Positions 1 through 7,793 of a DNA stretch of 64,000 bases are shown one piece after another (the stretch's first letter is position 1; the number at the start of each line of letters is the position of its first letter). The notes under the pieces were generated by a model that saw only the letters and a program-made list of their open reading frames with translations, did no database searches and was not told where the DNA came from. This DNA is from Thermomonas sp. XSG. GTDB lineage: Bacteria > Pseudomonadota > Gammaproteobacteria > Xanthomonadales > Xanthomonadaceae. The stretch covers positions 2,186,001 through 2,250,000 of the forward strand of contig NZ_CP061497.1 in the NCBI RefSeq assembly GCF_014678725.1, in the 5' to 3' direction. Made by a program: the position numbers and the translations under genes.

Positions 1-1
1 T

Positions 2-139
2 CTGGCGGTCACCGCACGCTCCGATGCCGACGCGGAGGCGCAGGCGCGCCTGGCCGGGTTCGATGGCTTCCTGCGCAAGCCGGTGACCGGGGAGATGCTG
101 GGGCAGGCGTTGGAGTCGCTGCTGGCGGCAGCGGTTTAG
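2..139 (+). CDS. Response-regulator receiver domain, C-terminal fragment
   Basis: Only the last 45 residues of this gene lie in the window; it begins to the left. They read LAVTARSDADAEAQ at the start and contain GFDGFLRKPV, the typical end of a CheY-like receiver domain: the T/S after beta-4 and the invariant lysine followed by proline. The protein stops almost at once after the receiver, so the domain is C-terminal, as in a hybrid histidine kinase or a protein ending in a receiver. Which of these it is cannot be told from the fragment. It converges on hemE. Confidence 0.7.
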   Translation: MAVTARSDADAEAQARLAGFDGFLRKPVTGEMLGQALESLLAAAV

Positions 140-170
140 CGCGTTCGAGGTTCGCTTCGTTGTGACAGCG

Positions 171-245
171 CACCCGGCGCGGCCGGGACAGCGCAAGTCG
201 CTCCCCGGTACTCGCTTGGTTGCGCTGTCCCGGCCGCGCCGGGTG
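171..245. repeat. Perfect 26-bp inverted repeat between convergent genes
   Basis: Left arm 171-196 and right arm 220-245 are exact reverse complements (26 of 26), with a 23-base loop. Weaker pairing (gacag / cttgtc) extends outwards. It fills the gap between the receiver-domain gene (+) and hemE (-), so either transcript would fold into a very strong hairpin. There is no U-tract on either side, so it is either a rho-assisted bidirectional end or a member of a dispersed palindromic repeat family. Confidence 0.7.
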
Positions 246-282
246 CTTGTCGCTACTTGCGGCTGCCTTTGTTCCGGAGGCG

Positions 283-1344
283 TCAGCGCGCGCTGTAGGC
301 GTGCACTTCGTCCACCAGCGCGGCGACGTGGTCGGGATTCATGTCCGGCGACATGCCGTGACCGAGGTTGAAGACGTGGCCTTCCCGGCTGCCGCCGTTG
401 CCGTCGCGGTAGCTGTCCAGCACCGCGCGTGCCTGCGCGCGCACCGCGTCGGGGCTGCCGTACAGCATCGCCGGGTCCATGTTGCCCTGCAGCGCCACCC
501 GGCCGCCGTTGCGGCGCGCGGCGTCCTCCAGCGTCACTGTCCAGTCCACGCCGATGGCGTCCGCGCCACTGGTGAATAGCGCATCGAGGTGCGGGGCGTT
601 GCCCTTGCCGAACAGGATCACCGGCACCCCGAGCGGCTTCAGTGCAGCGGCGATACGGGTGAGGTAGGGCAGCGAGAACTCGCGGTACATCGCCGGGCCC
701 AGCGTGCCGCCCCAGGTGTCGAACACCTGCAGCGCCTGCGCGCCCGCCGCGTGCTGCGCGGTGAGATAGGCGATCACCGCGTCGGTGATGGTGCCCAGCA
801 GCTTGTGCATGGCGGACGGCTCGTTCAGCGCCAGCGCCTTGACCTTGCCCCAGTCCTTGCTGCCGCCGCCTTCCACCATGTAGCAGGCCAGCGTCCACGG
901 GCTGCCGGAGAAGCCGATCAGCGGCACGCTGCCGTCCAGCTCGTGGCGGATCAGGCTGACCGCGTCCATCACGTAGCGCAGGCTGCTGCCCATGTCAGGC
1001 ACGACCAGCGCGTCGATATCGGCCACCCTGCGCAGCGGACGCTCGAACTTCGGGCCTTCGCCTTCGACGAAATACAGGCCCAGGCCCATCGCGTCGGGCA
1101 CGGTGAGGATGTCGGAAAACAGGATCGCCGCGTCCAGCGGAAACCGGCGCAGCGGCTGCAGGGTGACTTCGCAGGCGATCTCGGGATTCTTGGCCATGCC
1201 CAGGAAGCTGCCGGCGGCCTTGCGGGTGGCGCGGTACTCCGGCAGGTAGCGGCCGGCCTGGCGCATCAGCCAGACGGGGGTGCAGTCCACCGGTTCGCGG
1301 CGCAGCGCGCGCAGGAAGCGATCGTTCTTCAGGGTCGTGGACAA
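283..1344 (-). CDS. hemE: Uroporphyrinogen decarboxylase
   Basis: Catalyses the four decarboxylations turning uroporphyrinogen III into coproporphyrinogen III in cytoplasmic haem synthesis. At 353 residues it has the usual family length. Recognisable blocks are the N-terminal [16 protein letters not shown] (about 22-37), [13 protein letters not shown] (68-80) and [18 protein letters not shown]. The start codon is TTG at 1342-1344 on the minus strand, supported by GGAG eight bases upstream and by the conserved N-terminus beginning soon after. The next gene upstream on the same strand is a small WGR-like protein. Identity is very sure; only the start codon is uncommon. Confidence 0.97.
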   Translation of the reverse strand: MSTTLKNDRFLRALRREPVDCTPVWLMRQAGRYLPEYRATRKAAGSFLGMAKNPEIACEVTLQPLRRFPLDAAILFSDILTVPDAMGLGLYFVEGEGPKFERPLRRVADIDALVVPDMGSSLRYVMDAVSLIRHELDGSVPLIGFSGSPWTLACYMVEGGGSKDWGKVKALALNEPSAMHKLLGTITDAVIAYLTAQHAAGAQALQVFDTWGGTLGPAMYREFSLPYLTRIAAALKPLGVPVILFGKGNAPHLDALFTSGADAIGVDWTVTLEDAARRNGGRVALQGNMDPAMLYGSPDAVRAQARAVLDSYRDGNGGSREGHVFNLGHGMSPDMNPDHVAALVDEVHAYSAR

Positions 1345-1434
1345 GGGCGTTGCTCCATGGGGGTGTGCTTGCCGGTGCGCGATGCGGCGGCGGAAACGGT
1401 CATGCAGGCCGGCGCTGGCTGGCCACGGCGGCGG

Positions 1435-1689
1435 TCATCTCGGCGCGTCCGCGCCCTGCGCGAACACCAGCTGGAAACCTTTCCTCAGCTGCGCGTCGCG
1501 TTCCTTTTCCAGTGCCGCAAGGGCACTGGGCTGGTCGCTGTACAGGGTCTTGCGCAGGGTGCTGCGGCCACCGGTCTGGCCGGTCTCGCGCAGCAGCTCC
1601 CAGCCGCCCAGCAGGTCGGGCTGGAGCTGGAGCTGGACGAAGCGCGGGGCTTCGCGGCCATCGGGGCGTTGTTGCAGCAGCAGGCGCAT
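1435..1689 (-). CDS. Small WGR-domain-like protein
   Basis: An 84-residue protein beginning MRLLLQQRPDGREAPRFVQ and containing GGWELLRETGQTGGRST, then KERDAQLRKGFQL near the C-terminus. This pattern (a conserved Trp, a G-x-x-GGR segment, and a final K-GF/Y) resembles the short WGR domain found alone or in nucleic-acid-linked proteins, though the literal W-G-R triplet is not contiguous here. It lies upstream of hemE on the same strand. The domain call rests on pattern memory only; the function is unknown. Confidence 0.55.
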   Translation of the reverse strand: MRLLLQQRPDGREAPRFVQLQLQPDLLGGWELLRETGQTGGRSTLRKTLYSDQPSALAALEKERDAQLRKGFQLVFAQGADAPR

Positions 1690-1786
1690 GGGGCGGCATT
1701 GTAAGGTGCGGGACCGGCGCCCGCGCGTCCCGGCGCCCTGCCGGCCCCGCGGAGCGGATGCGGGCTACAACCTTCGGGAGAACGAC

Positions 1787-2167
1787 ATGCAGCGCGTGAC
1801 GGGCATCGGCGGCATTTTCTTCAAGTCACCCGACCCCAAGCGCCTCGGTGCCTGGTACCGGGAGCATCTGGGCCTGGACGTCACCGACTGGGGCGGCGTG
1901 GTGTTCCAGTGGGGCGGTCCGGACAGTCCCCCGGGGATGACGCTGTGGAGCCCGTTTGCCGCGGACACCGACTACATGGCGCCCAGCATCGCGCCGTTCA
2001 TGGTCAATTTCCGGGTAGCGGACCTCGACGCGCTGCTGGCCGCGCTGCGCGAGGAGGGCTGCGAGGTGCTCGACAAGCGCGAGGATTCCGAACACGGCCG
2101 GTTCGGCTGGGTGATCGACCCGGACGGCAACAAGATCGAGTTGTGGGAGCCGCCGCCGGGGCAGTGA
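1787..2167 (+). CDS. VOC (glyoxalase/bleomycin-resistance) family protein
   Basis: A 126-residue single-domain vicinal-oxygen-chelate protein. It has the two beta-alpha-beta-beta-beta halves: IGGIFFKSPDPKRLGAWYREHLGLDV (as the opening strand and helix; only the pattern matters) and a second half ending in GRFGWVIDPDGNKIELWEP, the classic glutamate-bearing last strand. Members bind a divalent metal and act as lyases, dioxygenases or thiol transferases; the substrate cannot be told here. The ATG at 1787 follows CGGGAGAACGAC, a fair ribosome site. It converges on aroKB with only 10 bases between. Confidence 0.85.
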   Translation: MQRVTGIGGIFFKSPDPKRLGAWYREHLGLDVTDWGGVVFQWGGPDSPPGMTLWSPFAADTDYMAPSIAPFMVNFRVADLDALLAALREEGCEVLDKREDSEHGRFGWVIDPDGNKIELWEPPPGQ

Positions 2168-2177
2168 GTCGCGGCCG

Positions 2178-3809
2178 TCAGCCGGCGTCGCGCAGCACCG
2201 CCAGCACCGCGGCCTCGTCCACGTCGGCAACGATCCGCGCGGCGCCGGGGCCGTCCCACAGGATGAAGCGCAGCCCGCTGGCCTGGACCTTCTTGTCCAG
2301 CCGCATCCGCGCCAGCAGCGCTTCCGGCGCCAGCCCGGCGGGCACGTCCACCGGCAGGCCGAAGCGCAGCAGCAGCGCGCGCAGCGCTTCCGCATCGGCC
2401 CAGGAGGCCAGCCCCAGCGCGGCCGACAGGCGGGTGGCCAGCAGCATGCCCACCGCCACCGCCTCGCCGTGGTTGAGGCCGTCGGCATAGCCTTGCTCGG
2501 CCTCGATCGCGTGGCCGAAGGTGTGGCCGAAGTTGAGCAGCGCGCGCGCGCCGTGTTCCAGCGGGTCGCGCGCGGTGATCGCCGCCTTGTGCGCGCAGCT
2601 GCGGGCGATCGCTTCGGCCAGTGCGGCGTCCTCGCCGGCCAGCAGGGCGGCGTGGTGCGCGTCCAGCCAAGCCAGGAAACCGGCGTCCATGATCGCGCCG
2701 TACTTGATGACTTCGGCCAGGCCGGCGCGCAGCTCGCGCGGCGGCAGCGTGCGCAGGCTGGCGGTATCGGCCAGCACCGCGCGCGGGACGTGGAAGGCGC
2801 CCACCAGGTTCTTGCCCTGCGGGATGTCCACGGCGGTCTTGCCGCCGACCGAGGAATCCACCATCGACAGCAGGGTAGTGGGCAGTTGCACGATGTCGAT
2901 CCCGCGCATCCAGCAAGCGGCGGCGAAGCCGGCCAGGTCCCCGACCACCCCGCCGCCCAGCGCATACACGCAGGCGTCGCGGGTGGCGCCGAGCGCCGCC
3001 AGCGCATCGATGACGCCGGCGAAATTCGCCAGGGTCTTTTCCGCCTCGCCGGCGCGGATGACCTGACGGGCGATGTGCAGGTCCGGCCGCGCGTCGCGCA
3101 GCGCGGCTTCCACGCGGTCGGCGTACAGCGGCGCGACGTTGGCGTCGCTGACCAGCAGCGCATGCCGGCCGCGTAGCGGCTGCGCCAGCAGGTCGCCGTG
3201 ATCCAGCAGGCCGGCGCCGATGTGGATGGGGTAGGGCGCGGCGGCAGCGACGGTCAGCGTCTGCAGGGGCGTATTCATGCCGGTGGTGGCTCCGAAGTCG
3301 TCGAGTCGCCCGGCCAGCGCCGCGGCTGCGGCTTCCGGCGCAAGGTTGGCCGCGTCGAACAGCAGGTGCGCCGCGGCACGGTACAGCGGCTCGCGCTGCG
3401 CCTGCAGCTGCGCCAGCCGCGGCGCGCGGTCCCCTGCCTGCAGCAGCGGGCGGGTGGCGTCGTCCTGCAGGCGCGCCAGCTGGGTGGCGGCATCGACCTG
3501 CAGGTAGACGACGATGCCGGCAGCGCGCATCGCCGCGCGGTTGGCCTGCGCCAGCACGGCGCCGCCGCCGGTGGCGATGACGGCGGCCGGCTCGGCCAGC
3601 ACCGTTGCCAGCACGCGCGCCTCATGGACGCGGAAGCCGGTCTCGCCTTCCGCCTCGAACAGCGCGGCGATGCTGCAGCCGGCCTCGGCCTCGATGCGTG
3701 CGTCCACGTCCACGAACGGCCGCTGCAGCCGCGCGGCCAGCGCACGGCCCAGCGTGCTCTTGCCGGCACCCATCGGGCCGACCAGGACGAGGTGTTCGCG
3801 GTTTTGCAT
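2178..3809 (-). CDS. aroKB: Fused shikimate kinase / 3-dehydroquinate synthase
   Basis: One uninterrupted 543-codon frame covers two shikimate-pathway enzymes. Residues 1 to about 175 are shikimate kinase (Walker [10 protein letters not shown] at 11-19, GGGAV at 81-85). From Met178 (codon 3276-3278) the sequence starts like a free Aro[11 protein letters not shown], and continues with [38 protein letters not shown] and the zinc-ligand region [10 protein letters not shown]. No stop separates them, so readthrough gives a bifunctional protein; an internal start at Met178 could also give free AroB. Neighbouring bacteria usually carry the two as adjacent separate genes. Fused AroK-AroB proteins are known in Thermotoga. 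Confidence 0.93.
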   Translation of the reverse strand: MQNREHLVLVGPMGAGKSTLGRALAARLQRPFVDVDARIEAEAGCSIAALFEAEGETGFRVHEARVLATVLAEPAAVIATGGGAVLAQANRAAMRAAGIVVYLQVDAATQLARLQDDATRPLLQAGDRAPRLAQLQAQREPLYRAAAHLLFDAANLAPEAAAAALAGRLDDFGATTGMNTPLQTLTVAAAAPYPIHIGAGLLDHGDLLAQPLRGRHALLVSDANVAPLYADRVEAALRDARPDLHIARQVIRAGEAEKTLANFAGVIDALAALGATRDACVYALGGGVVGDLAGFAAACWMRGIDIVQLPTTLLSMVDSSVGGKTAVDIPQGKNLVGAFHVPRAVLADTASLRTLPPRELRAGLAEVIKYGAIMDAGFLAWLDAHHAALLAGEDAALAEAIARSCAHKAAITARDPLEHGARALLNFGHTFGHAIEAEQGYADGLNHGEAVAVGMLLATRLSAALGLASWADAEALRALLLRFGLPVDVPAGLAPEALLARMRLDKKVQASGLRFILWDGPGAARIVADVDEAAVLAVLRDAG

Positions 3810-3919
3810 CGCAGCATGCTAACAGCGCCGACCGGCGCGCCCATGACTGCGCGGATTTAACGCATGCGCGGCGAAGCTGCGGCACCGGCAATCCGCCGGG
3901 ACGCCACCGGAGAGCCGCC

Positions 3920-4123
3920 ATGTCCGTCGCCAAGGTCATCGAACTCAACGCCTCGTCCACCACCAGCATGGAGGATGCGGTGAAGCATGGGCTGAAGAAG
4001 TGCGCCGAATCGGTCAAGAACATCAAGGGCGCCTGGGTCAACGAGATCAAGGTGGTCACCGACGAGGGGGGCAACGTGCAGGAATGGCGGGTCAACCTGC
4101 GGGTCAGCTTCGTCGTCGAGTAG
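3920..4123 (+). CDS. Dodecin family flavin-binding protein
   Basis: A 67-residue protein, the standard dodecin size, with the family pattern: [20 protein letters not shown] at the N-terminus, a central helix with [10 protein letters not shown] (the Trp that stacks on the flavin) and a C-terminal strand [13 protein letters not shown]. Dodecins form hollow dodecamers that store or buffer riboflavin/FMN-type flavins in the cytoplasm. The ATG at 3920 follows GGAGAGCCGCC, a good ribosome site. The next gene, pdxH, is an FMN enzyme, which fits but does not prove a functional link. Confidence 0.9.
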   Translation: MSVAKVIELNASSTTSMEDAVKHGLKKCAESVKNIKGAWVNEIKVVTDEGGNVQEWRVNLRVSFVVE

Positions 4124-4125
4124 GC

Positions 4126-4162
4126 GTGCGCGCGGCGCCCATGCGCGCGACAATGCGCGCAT
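4126..4162 (+). promoter_or_regulatory. Candidate leaderless promoter and start-codon hairpin of pdxH
   Basis: GACAAT (4149-4154) sits seven bases before the A of the pdxH ATG, with GTGCGC (4126-4131) 17 bases further up; transcription from it would start at or next to the ATG, giving a leaderless mRNA. The same GACAAT forms the loop of an inverted repeat, atgcgcgc (4141-4148) with gcgcgcat (4155-4162), that includes the start codon. No Shine-Dalgarno sequence is present. Confidence 0.35.
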
Positions 4163-4757
4163 GCCTACCGTGCCCGACGACATCCTTGCCACCTTCCAGG
4201 CCCTCTTCGACGAGGCCGCCGCTGCCGGCGAACCCGACCGCACCGCGATGACGGTGGCCACGGTCGGCGAAGGCGGACGGCCGTCCGCGCGCGTCGTCCT
4301 GCTCAAGGCGTTCGATGCCGACGGCTTCGTCTTCTACAGCCACCTCGACGGCCGCAAGGGCCGCGAGCTGCAGGCCAATCCGCAGGCGGCGCTGCTGTTC
4401 CACTGGCCGCGCGTGCGCAACGGCGTGCAGGTGCGGATCGAGGGCGACGTGGAACTGGTGACCGAGGCCGAAGCCGACGCCTATTTCGCCACCCGGCCGC
4501 GGGTCAGCCAGCTGGGCGCCTGGGCGTCGCACCAGTCCGAAACGCTGGATGCGCGGGACACCTTCGAGGCTCGCCTGGCGCAGTACGAGGCCGAGTTCGA
4601 AGGCCGCGAAGTGCCGCGTCCGCCGCGCTGGACCGGGTTCCGGGTGGTGCCGCGCGCGCTGGAGTTCTGGTACGCCGCCACCTTCCGCCTGCACGAGCGC
4701 TGGCTGCACGAACGCGATGCGGACGGCGCGTGGTCGAAGCGGATGCTGTATCCGTGA
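4161..4757 (+). CDS. pdxH: Pyridoxamine 5'-phosphate oxidase
   Basis: FMN-dependent enzyme oxidising pyridoxine/pyridoxamine 5'-phosphate to pyridoxal phosphate, the last step of vitamin B6 synthesis and salvage. 198 residues, slightly shorter at the N-terminus than E. coli PdxH. FMN and substrate blocks visible: [38 protein letters not shown], the [13 protein letters not shown] segment and the C-terminal WKxxRLxP-like end KRMLYP. Its TGA overlaps the GTG of the following BtuF-like gene. Confidence 0.95.
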   Translation: MPTVPDDILATFQALFDEAAAAGEPDRTAMTVATVGEGGRPSARVVLLKAFDADGFVFYSHLDGRKGRELQANPQAALLFHWPRVRNGVQVRIEGDVELVTEAEADAYFATRPRVSQLGAWASHQSETLDARDTFEARLAQYEAEFEGREVPRPPRWTGFRVVPRALEFWYAATFRLHERWLHERDADGAWSKRMLYP

Positions 4758-5566
4758 GTCGCCCTGCGGTGGGCCCGCGGCGCATCGTCTGCCTCACCGA
4801 AGAGCCCACCGAAGTCCTGTACGCGCTGGGCGAGCAGGACCGCATCGTCGGCATCAGCGGCTTCACCGTGCGGCCAGCGCAGGCGCGCCGCGAGAAGCCC
4901 AAGGTCAGCGCCTTCACCAGCGCGAAGATCGGCGAGATCCTCAAGCTGCAGCCGGACTTCGTGGTCGGCTTCTCCGACATCCAGGCCGACATCGCCCGCG
5001 AGCTGGTCAAGGCCGGGGTGGAGGTGTGGATTTCCAATCATCGCAGCGTCGACGGGATCCTCGACTACATCCGCCGGCTGGGCGCGATGGTTGGTGCCGG
5101 CGAGCGCGCAGGCGCTTGGGCAGGGGAACTGCGGCGCGGGCTGGATGCGATCGAGGCGCAGGCCGCGACGCTGCCGCGCCGGCCGAAGGTGTATTTCGAG
5201 GAATGGGACGAGCCGCCGATCACCGGTATCCGCTGGGTGGCCGAGCTGGTGCGCATCGCCGGCGGCGACGACATCTTCCCCGAACGCGCCGTCGAGCCGC
5301 TGGCCAAGGCCCGCATCCTGGAGGATGCCGGCGAAGTGGTGCGGCGCGCGCCGGACATCATCCTGGGATCGTGGTGCGGCAAGAAGTTCCGCCCCGACCG
5401 GGTGGCAGCGCGCCCCGGCTGGAACGACATTCCGGCGGTGCGCGACGGCGAGCTGCATGAGGTCAAGTCGCCGATCATTCTGCAGCCGGGGCCGGCCGCA
5501 TTGACCGACGGGGTGGCACGGATCGCCGCCATCGTGCAGGCGTGGGGCGCGCGCCAGGCGCGTTGA
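4754..5566 (+). CDS. BtuF-like cobalamin-binding protein without signal peptide
   Basis: A 270-residue protein of the type III periplasmic-binding fold (BtuF/FhuD). It opens with [25 protein letters not shown], and shows [19 protein letters not shown], then an inter-lobe helix and [18 protein letters not shown]. BtuF captures vitamin B12 for the BtuCD importer. Here no signal peptide or lipobox precedes the first beta strand, and no BtuC/BtuD genes adjoin, so a cytoplasmic role or a chaperone-like B12-binding role is possible. The GTG at 4754 overlaps the pdxH stop (GTGA), preferred over the ATG at 4730. Confidence 0.75.
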   Translation: MSRPAVGPRRIVCLTEEPTEVLYALGEQDRIVGISGFTVRPAQARREKPKVSAFTSAKIGEILKLQPDFVVGFSDIQADIARELVKAGVEVWISNHRSVDGILDYIRRLGAMVGAGERAGAWAGELRRGLDAIEAQAATLPRRPKVYFEEWDEPPITGIRWVAELVRIAGGDDIFPERAVEPLAKARILEDAGEVVRRAPDIILGSWCGKKFRPDRVAARPGWNDIPAVRDGELHEVKSPIILQPGPAALTDGVARIAAIVQAWGARQAR

Positions 5567-5578
5567 GCCGCCCGTGCC

Positions 5579-6055
5579 TCAGCGCGGATACAGCTCCGCA
5601 GTCGTGTTCATCTCCACGCGGGCGCCGCCGCGGCTTGCAGTGACGTGGAACTGCACGCTGGCCGGCGGTCGGGCCGGGAACACGCCGACGTAATCCACCA
5701 GGGTGCCGACCTCGATCCGCTGCAACTCCAGCGGCCTGGGCGGGTCGGGCAGCACGCTGGCGGTGGCGGTCAGCTGCAGGTCGCCGGGCGGCAGGGCGTT
5801 GCCGTCGGCATCGCGGAGGGTGACCAGCAGCAGCGCGCCGTCGTGACTTGGATCGAAACCGTAGCGGGCGGCCATTGCCTGGTCCAGGTTGGCGATGGCC
5901 ACGGACGATGCCTGCAGGGTCGCACCGCCGACCGTCGCGGTGACGGCGGTGGTGTTGGCCAGGGTGGCAGGCGCGGGGGCCGGATCGCCGCGCCCGCAGG
6001 CGGTCAGCAGGGCGGCGGGGAGCAGCAGGGACAACAGGACGGTTGGCAGGCGCAT
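5579..6055 (-). CDS. DUF4426 lipoprotein
   Basis: 158 residues with a lipoprotein signal (hydrophobic core LLSLLLPAALLTACG, lipobox LTAC, Cys20). The mature part, with NTTAVTATVGGATL and a C-terminal half of predicted beta strands ending MNTTAELYPR, fits the DUF4426 family. That family is repeatedly found next to proC and yggS in gammaproteobacteria, as here, where it follows proC on the same strand. Probably anchored in an envelope membrane; function unknown. Confidence 0.7.
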   Translation of the reverse strand: MRLPTVLLSLLLPAALLTACGRGDPAPAPATLANTTAVTATVGGATLQASSVAIANLDQAMAARYGFDPSHDGALLLVTLRDADGNALPPGDLQLTATASVLPDPPRPLELQRIEVGTLVDYVGVFPARPPASVQFHVTASRGGARVEMNTTAELYPR

Positions 6056-6063
6056 GACGGATC

Positions 6064-6888
6064 TCAGTCGTTGGCGGCGGACAGCGCTGCGCCGCGGACG
6101 CGCGCAGCATGGATGGCGGCGGCGACCAGCGTGCGGAAGCCGCCGGCCTCGAAGGTGTCGATGGCAGCCTGGGTGGTCCCGCCGGGCGAGGTCACCCGGC
6201 GGCGCAGCTCGGCCGCGTCGACATCGGATTCGGTCAGCATGCGCGCCGCGCCCAGCACGGTCTGCAAGGCCAGTGCGCGGGCCGCTTCGGCGGGCAGCCC
6301 TTCCTCCACGCCGGCGGCAACCATCGCCTCGGCCAGCAGGAACACATAGGCCGGGCCGCTGCCGGATACCGCGGTCACCGCGTCCATCCGCGCTTCGTCC
6401 TTGATCCAGACGGTGGTGCCGGCGGCGGACAGCAGCGTTTCCGCGAAGTGCCGGCTGGTGGCGTCCACCGCCGCATTGGCGTACAGCCCGGTGGCGCCGG
6501 CGCCGAGCAGGGCCGGGGTGTTCGGCATCGTGCGCACTACCGGCAGCCCGGTATCGCCCAGCCAGTGCGCGATCTGCACGGTGGTGATGCCGGCGGCAAT
6601 CGACACCAGCAGCGGCCGCGCCGCCTGCGCCTGCCCGGCCAGGGCTTCGCAGACTTCGCGCAGCACCTGCGGTTTGGTTGCCAGCACCCAGGTGTCGGCG
6701 CCTGCAACCGCGTCCGCGCCGGTCTCGAACACCGCCACGCCGAAGTCGGCCTGCAGCGCGTCGCGCAGGGCGGGTACCGGTTCGGCCACCCGGATGGAGC
6801 GGGGAGCGTGGCCCCGTGCCACCAGCCCGCCGATCAGGCTGCGCGCCATGTTGCCGCCACCGATGAAGGCGATATCGCCGTTGTTCAT
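6064..6888 (-). CDS. proC: Pyrroline-5-carboxylate reductase
   Basis: Final enzyme of proline synthesis, reducing 1-pyrroline-5-carboxylate with NAD(P)H. The Rossmann start DIAFIGGGNMARSLIGGLV is at residues 4-22 and the C-terminal signature region reads AVSGSGPAYVFLLAEAMV, with DAAELRRRVTSPGGTTQAAI. The ATG at 6886-6888 (MNNGDIAF) is chosen because it directly precedes the Rossmann strand; the frame is open further upstream but without family similarity. 274 residues, normal length. Confidence 0.96.
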   Translation of the reverse strand: MNNGDIAFIGGGNMARSLIGGLVARGHAPRSIRVAEPVPALRDALQADFGVAVFETGADAVAGADTWVLATKPQVLREVCEALAGQAQAARPLLVSIAAGITTVQIAHWLGDTGLPVVRTMPNTPALLGAGATGLYANAAVDATSRHFAETLLSAAGTTVWIKDEARMDAVTAVSGSGPAYVFLLAEAMVAAGVEEGLPAEAARALALQTVLGAARMLTESDVDAAELRRRVTSPGGTTQAAIDTFEAGGFRTLVAAAIHAARVRGAALSAAND

Positions 6889-6961
6889 GCCTGGACTCCT
6901 GTTCCGTGGGCTAGCGCCCGTTGTCATCTGTGCGGCCGCATGGGGCCGCGGTGCGCGCGCG

Positions 6962-7678
6962 TCACCCCGTCTGCCTGGCTTCCCGCGCGCCGAACAGCGC
7001 GCTGCCGATGCGCACCATGGTGGCGCCTTCCTCGATCGCCTCGACATAGTCTTCGCTCATCCCCATCGACAGCATGTCGAGCCCGGGATGGCGCGCGGCG
7101 GTGGCGTCGAACAGCGCCGACATCGCGCGGAAGGCGGCGCGCCGGCGCGCCATGTCGGGTTCGGGCGCGGGGATCGCCATCAAGCCGCGCAGGCGCAGTG
7201 CCGGCTGCGCGGCGATGGCGGCGGCCAGCGACTCCACTTCCTCCGGGCGGCATCCGTGCTTGCCGGCCTCGTCGTCGATGTTGACCTGGATGAGCACGTT
7301 GAGCGGCGGCAACCCCGCGGGGCGGTGCCTGGCCAGCGCCTCCACCAGCTTGGCGCGGTCCACCGTCTGCACCCAGTCGAAGGCGCGCGCGGCGGCATCG
7401 GCCTTGTTGGACTGCAGGTGGCCGATCAGGTGCCACTCCAAGTCCAGGCCGCGCAGCGCCTCGATCTTGGGCAGCGCTTCCTGCACGTAGTTCTCGCCGA
7501 AGGCGCGCTGCCCGGCCGCCGCCATCGCGGCGACGGCATCGGCGTCGCGGGTCTTGGATACCGCCAGCAGCCGCGGCGCTGGCCTGTCGGGCAGCCGGGT
7601 CGCGTTCTCGATCATGGACAGGGCCGCCCGCAGCGCGGAGGCGGCGGGGACGGTGGCGGGCAGGGTCGGCTGCGGCAC
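6962..7678 (-). CDS. yggS: YggS/PLPBP family pyridoxal phosphate homeostasis protein
   Basis: PLP-binding regulator of vitamin B6 and amino/keto-acid balance, an alanine-racemase-like TIM barrel without known catalysis. The PLP lysine lies in RLLAVSKTRDADAV; GQRAFGENYVQEALPKIEAL, WHLIGHLQSNKA, LSMGMSEDYVEAI and MVRIGSALFG are all family blocks. The frame stays open to an ATG at 7738, but family similarity starts near the GTG at 7676-7678, and the pilT promoter candidate lies in the extension, so I use the GTG. Sits upstream of proC, as in many proteobacteria. Confidence 0.93.
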   Translation of the reverse strand: MPQPTLPATVPAASALRAALSMIENATRLPDRPAPRLLAVSKTRDADAVAAMAAAGQRAFGENYVQEALPKIEALRGLDLEWHLIGHLQSNKADAAARAFDWVQTVDRAKLVEALARHRPAGLPPLNVLIQVNIDDEAGKHGCRPEEVESLAAAIAAQPALRLRGLMAIPAPEPDMARRRAAFRAMSALFDATAARHPGLDMLSMGMSEDYVEAIEEGATMVRIGSALFGAREARQTG

Positions 7679-7688
7679 GGTGGTTGTA
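7673..7688 (+). promoter_or_regulatory. Candidate sigma-54 (-24/-12) element upstream of pilT
   Basis: The sequence cGGCACGgtggTTGTA matches the sigma-54 consensus TGGCACG-N4-TTGCW in spacing and at all but two informative positions (c for T at the left edge, T for C in the -12 GC). Transcription would start near 7698, leaving a leader of about 95 bases before the pilT ATG. It overlaps the yggS start. A sigma-70-type candidate overlaps it. Confidence 0.3.
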
Positions 7689-7713
7689 CGCTGGCGTCGG
7701 TGGCGCTCATACT
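7684..7713 (+). promoter_or_regulatory. Candidate sigma-70 promoter of pilT
   Basis: TTGTAC (7684-7689) and CATACT (7708-7713) are separated by 18 bases. This is the best sigma-70-type pair in the yggS/pilT divergent gap. It shares the TTG with the sigma-54-like element, so the two would be mutually exclusive. Confidence 0.4.
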
Positions 7714-7793
7714 GCCTGCGGGGTGCGGCCGGTGCCAACCACCGGGTCGTCGCAGCGGGTTTTCATTCAAACGATTAGGCGCAAGGGGAACGC

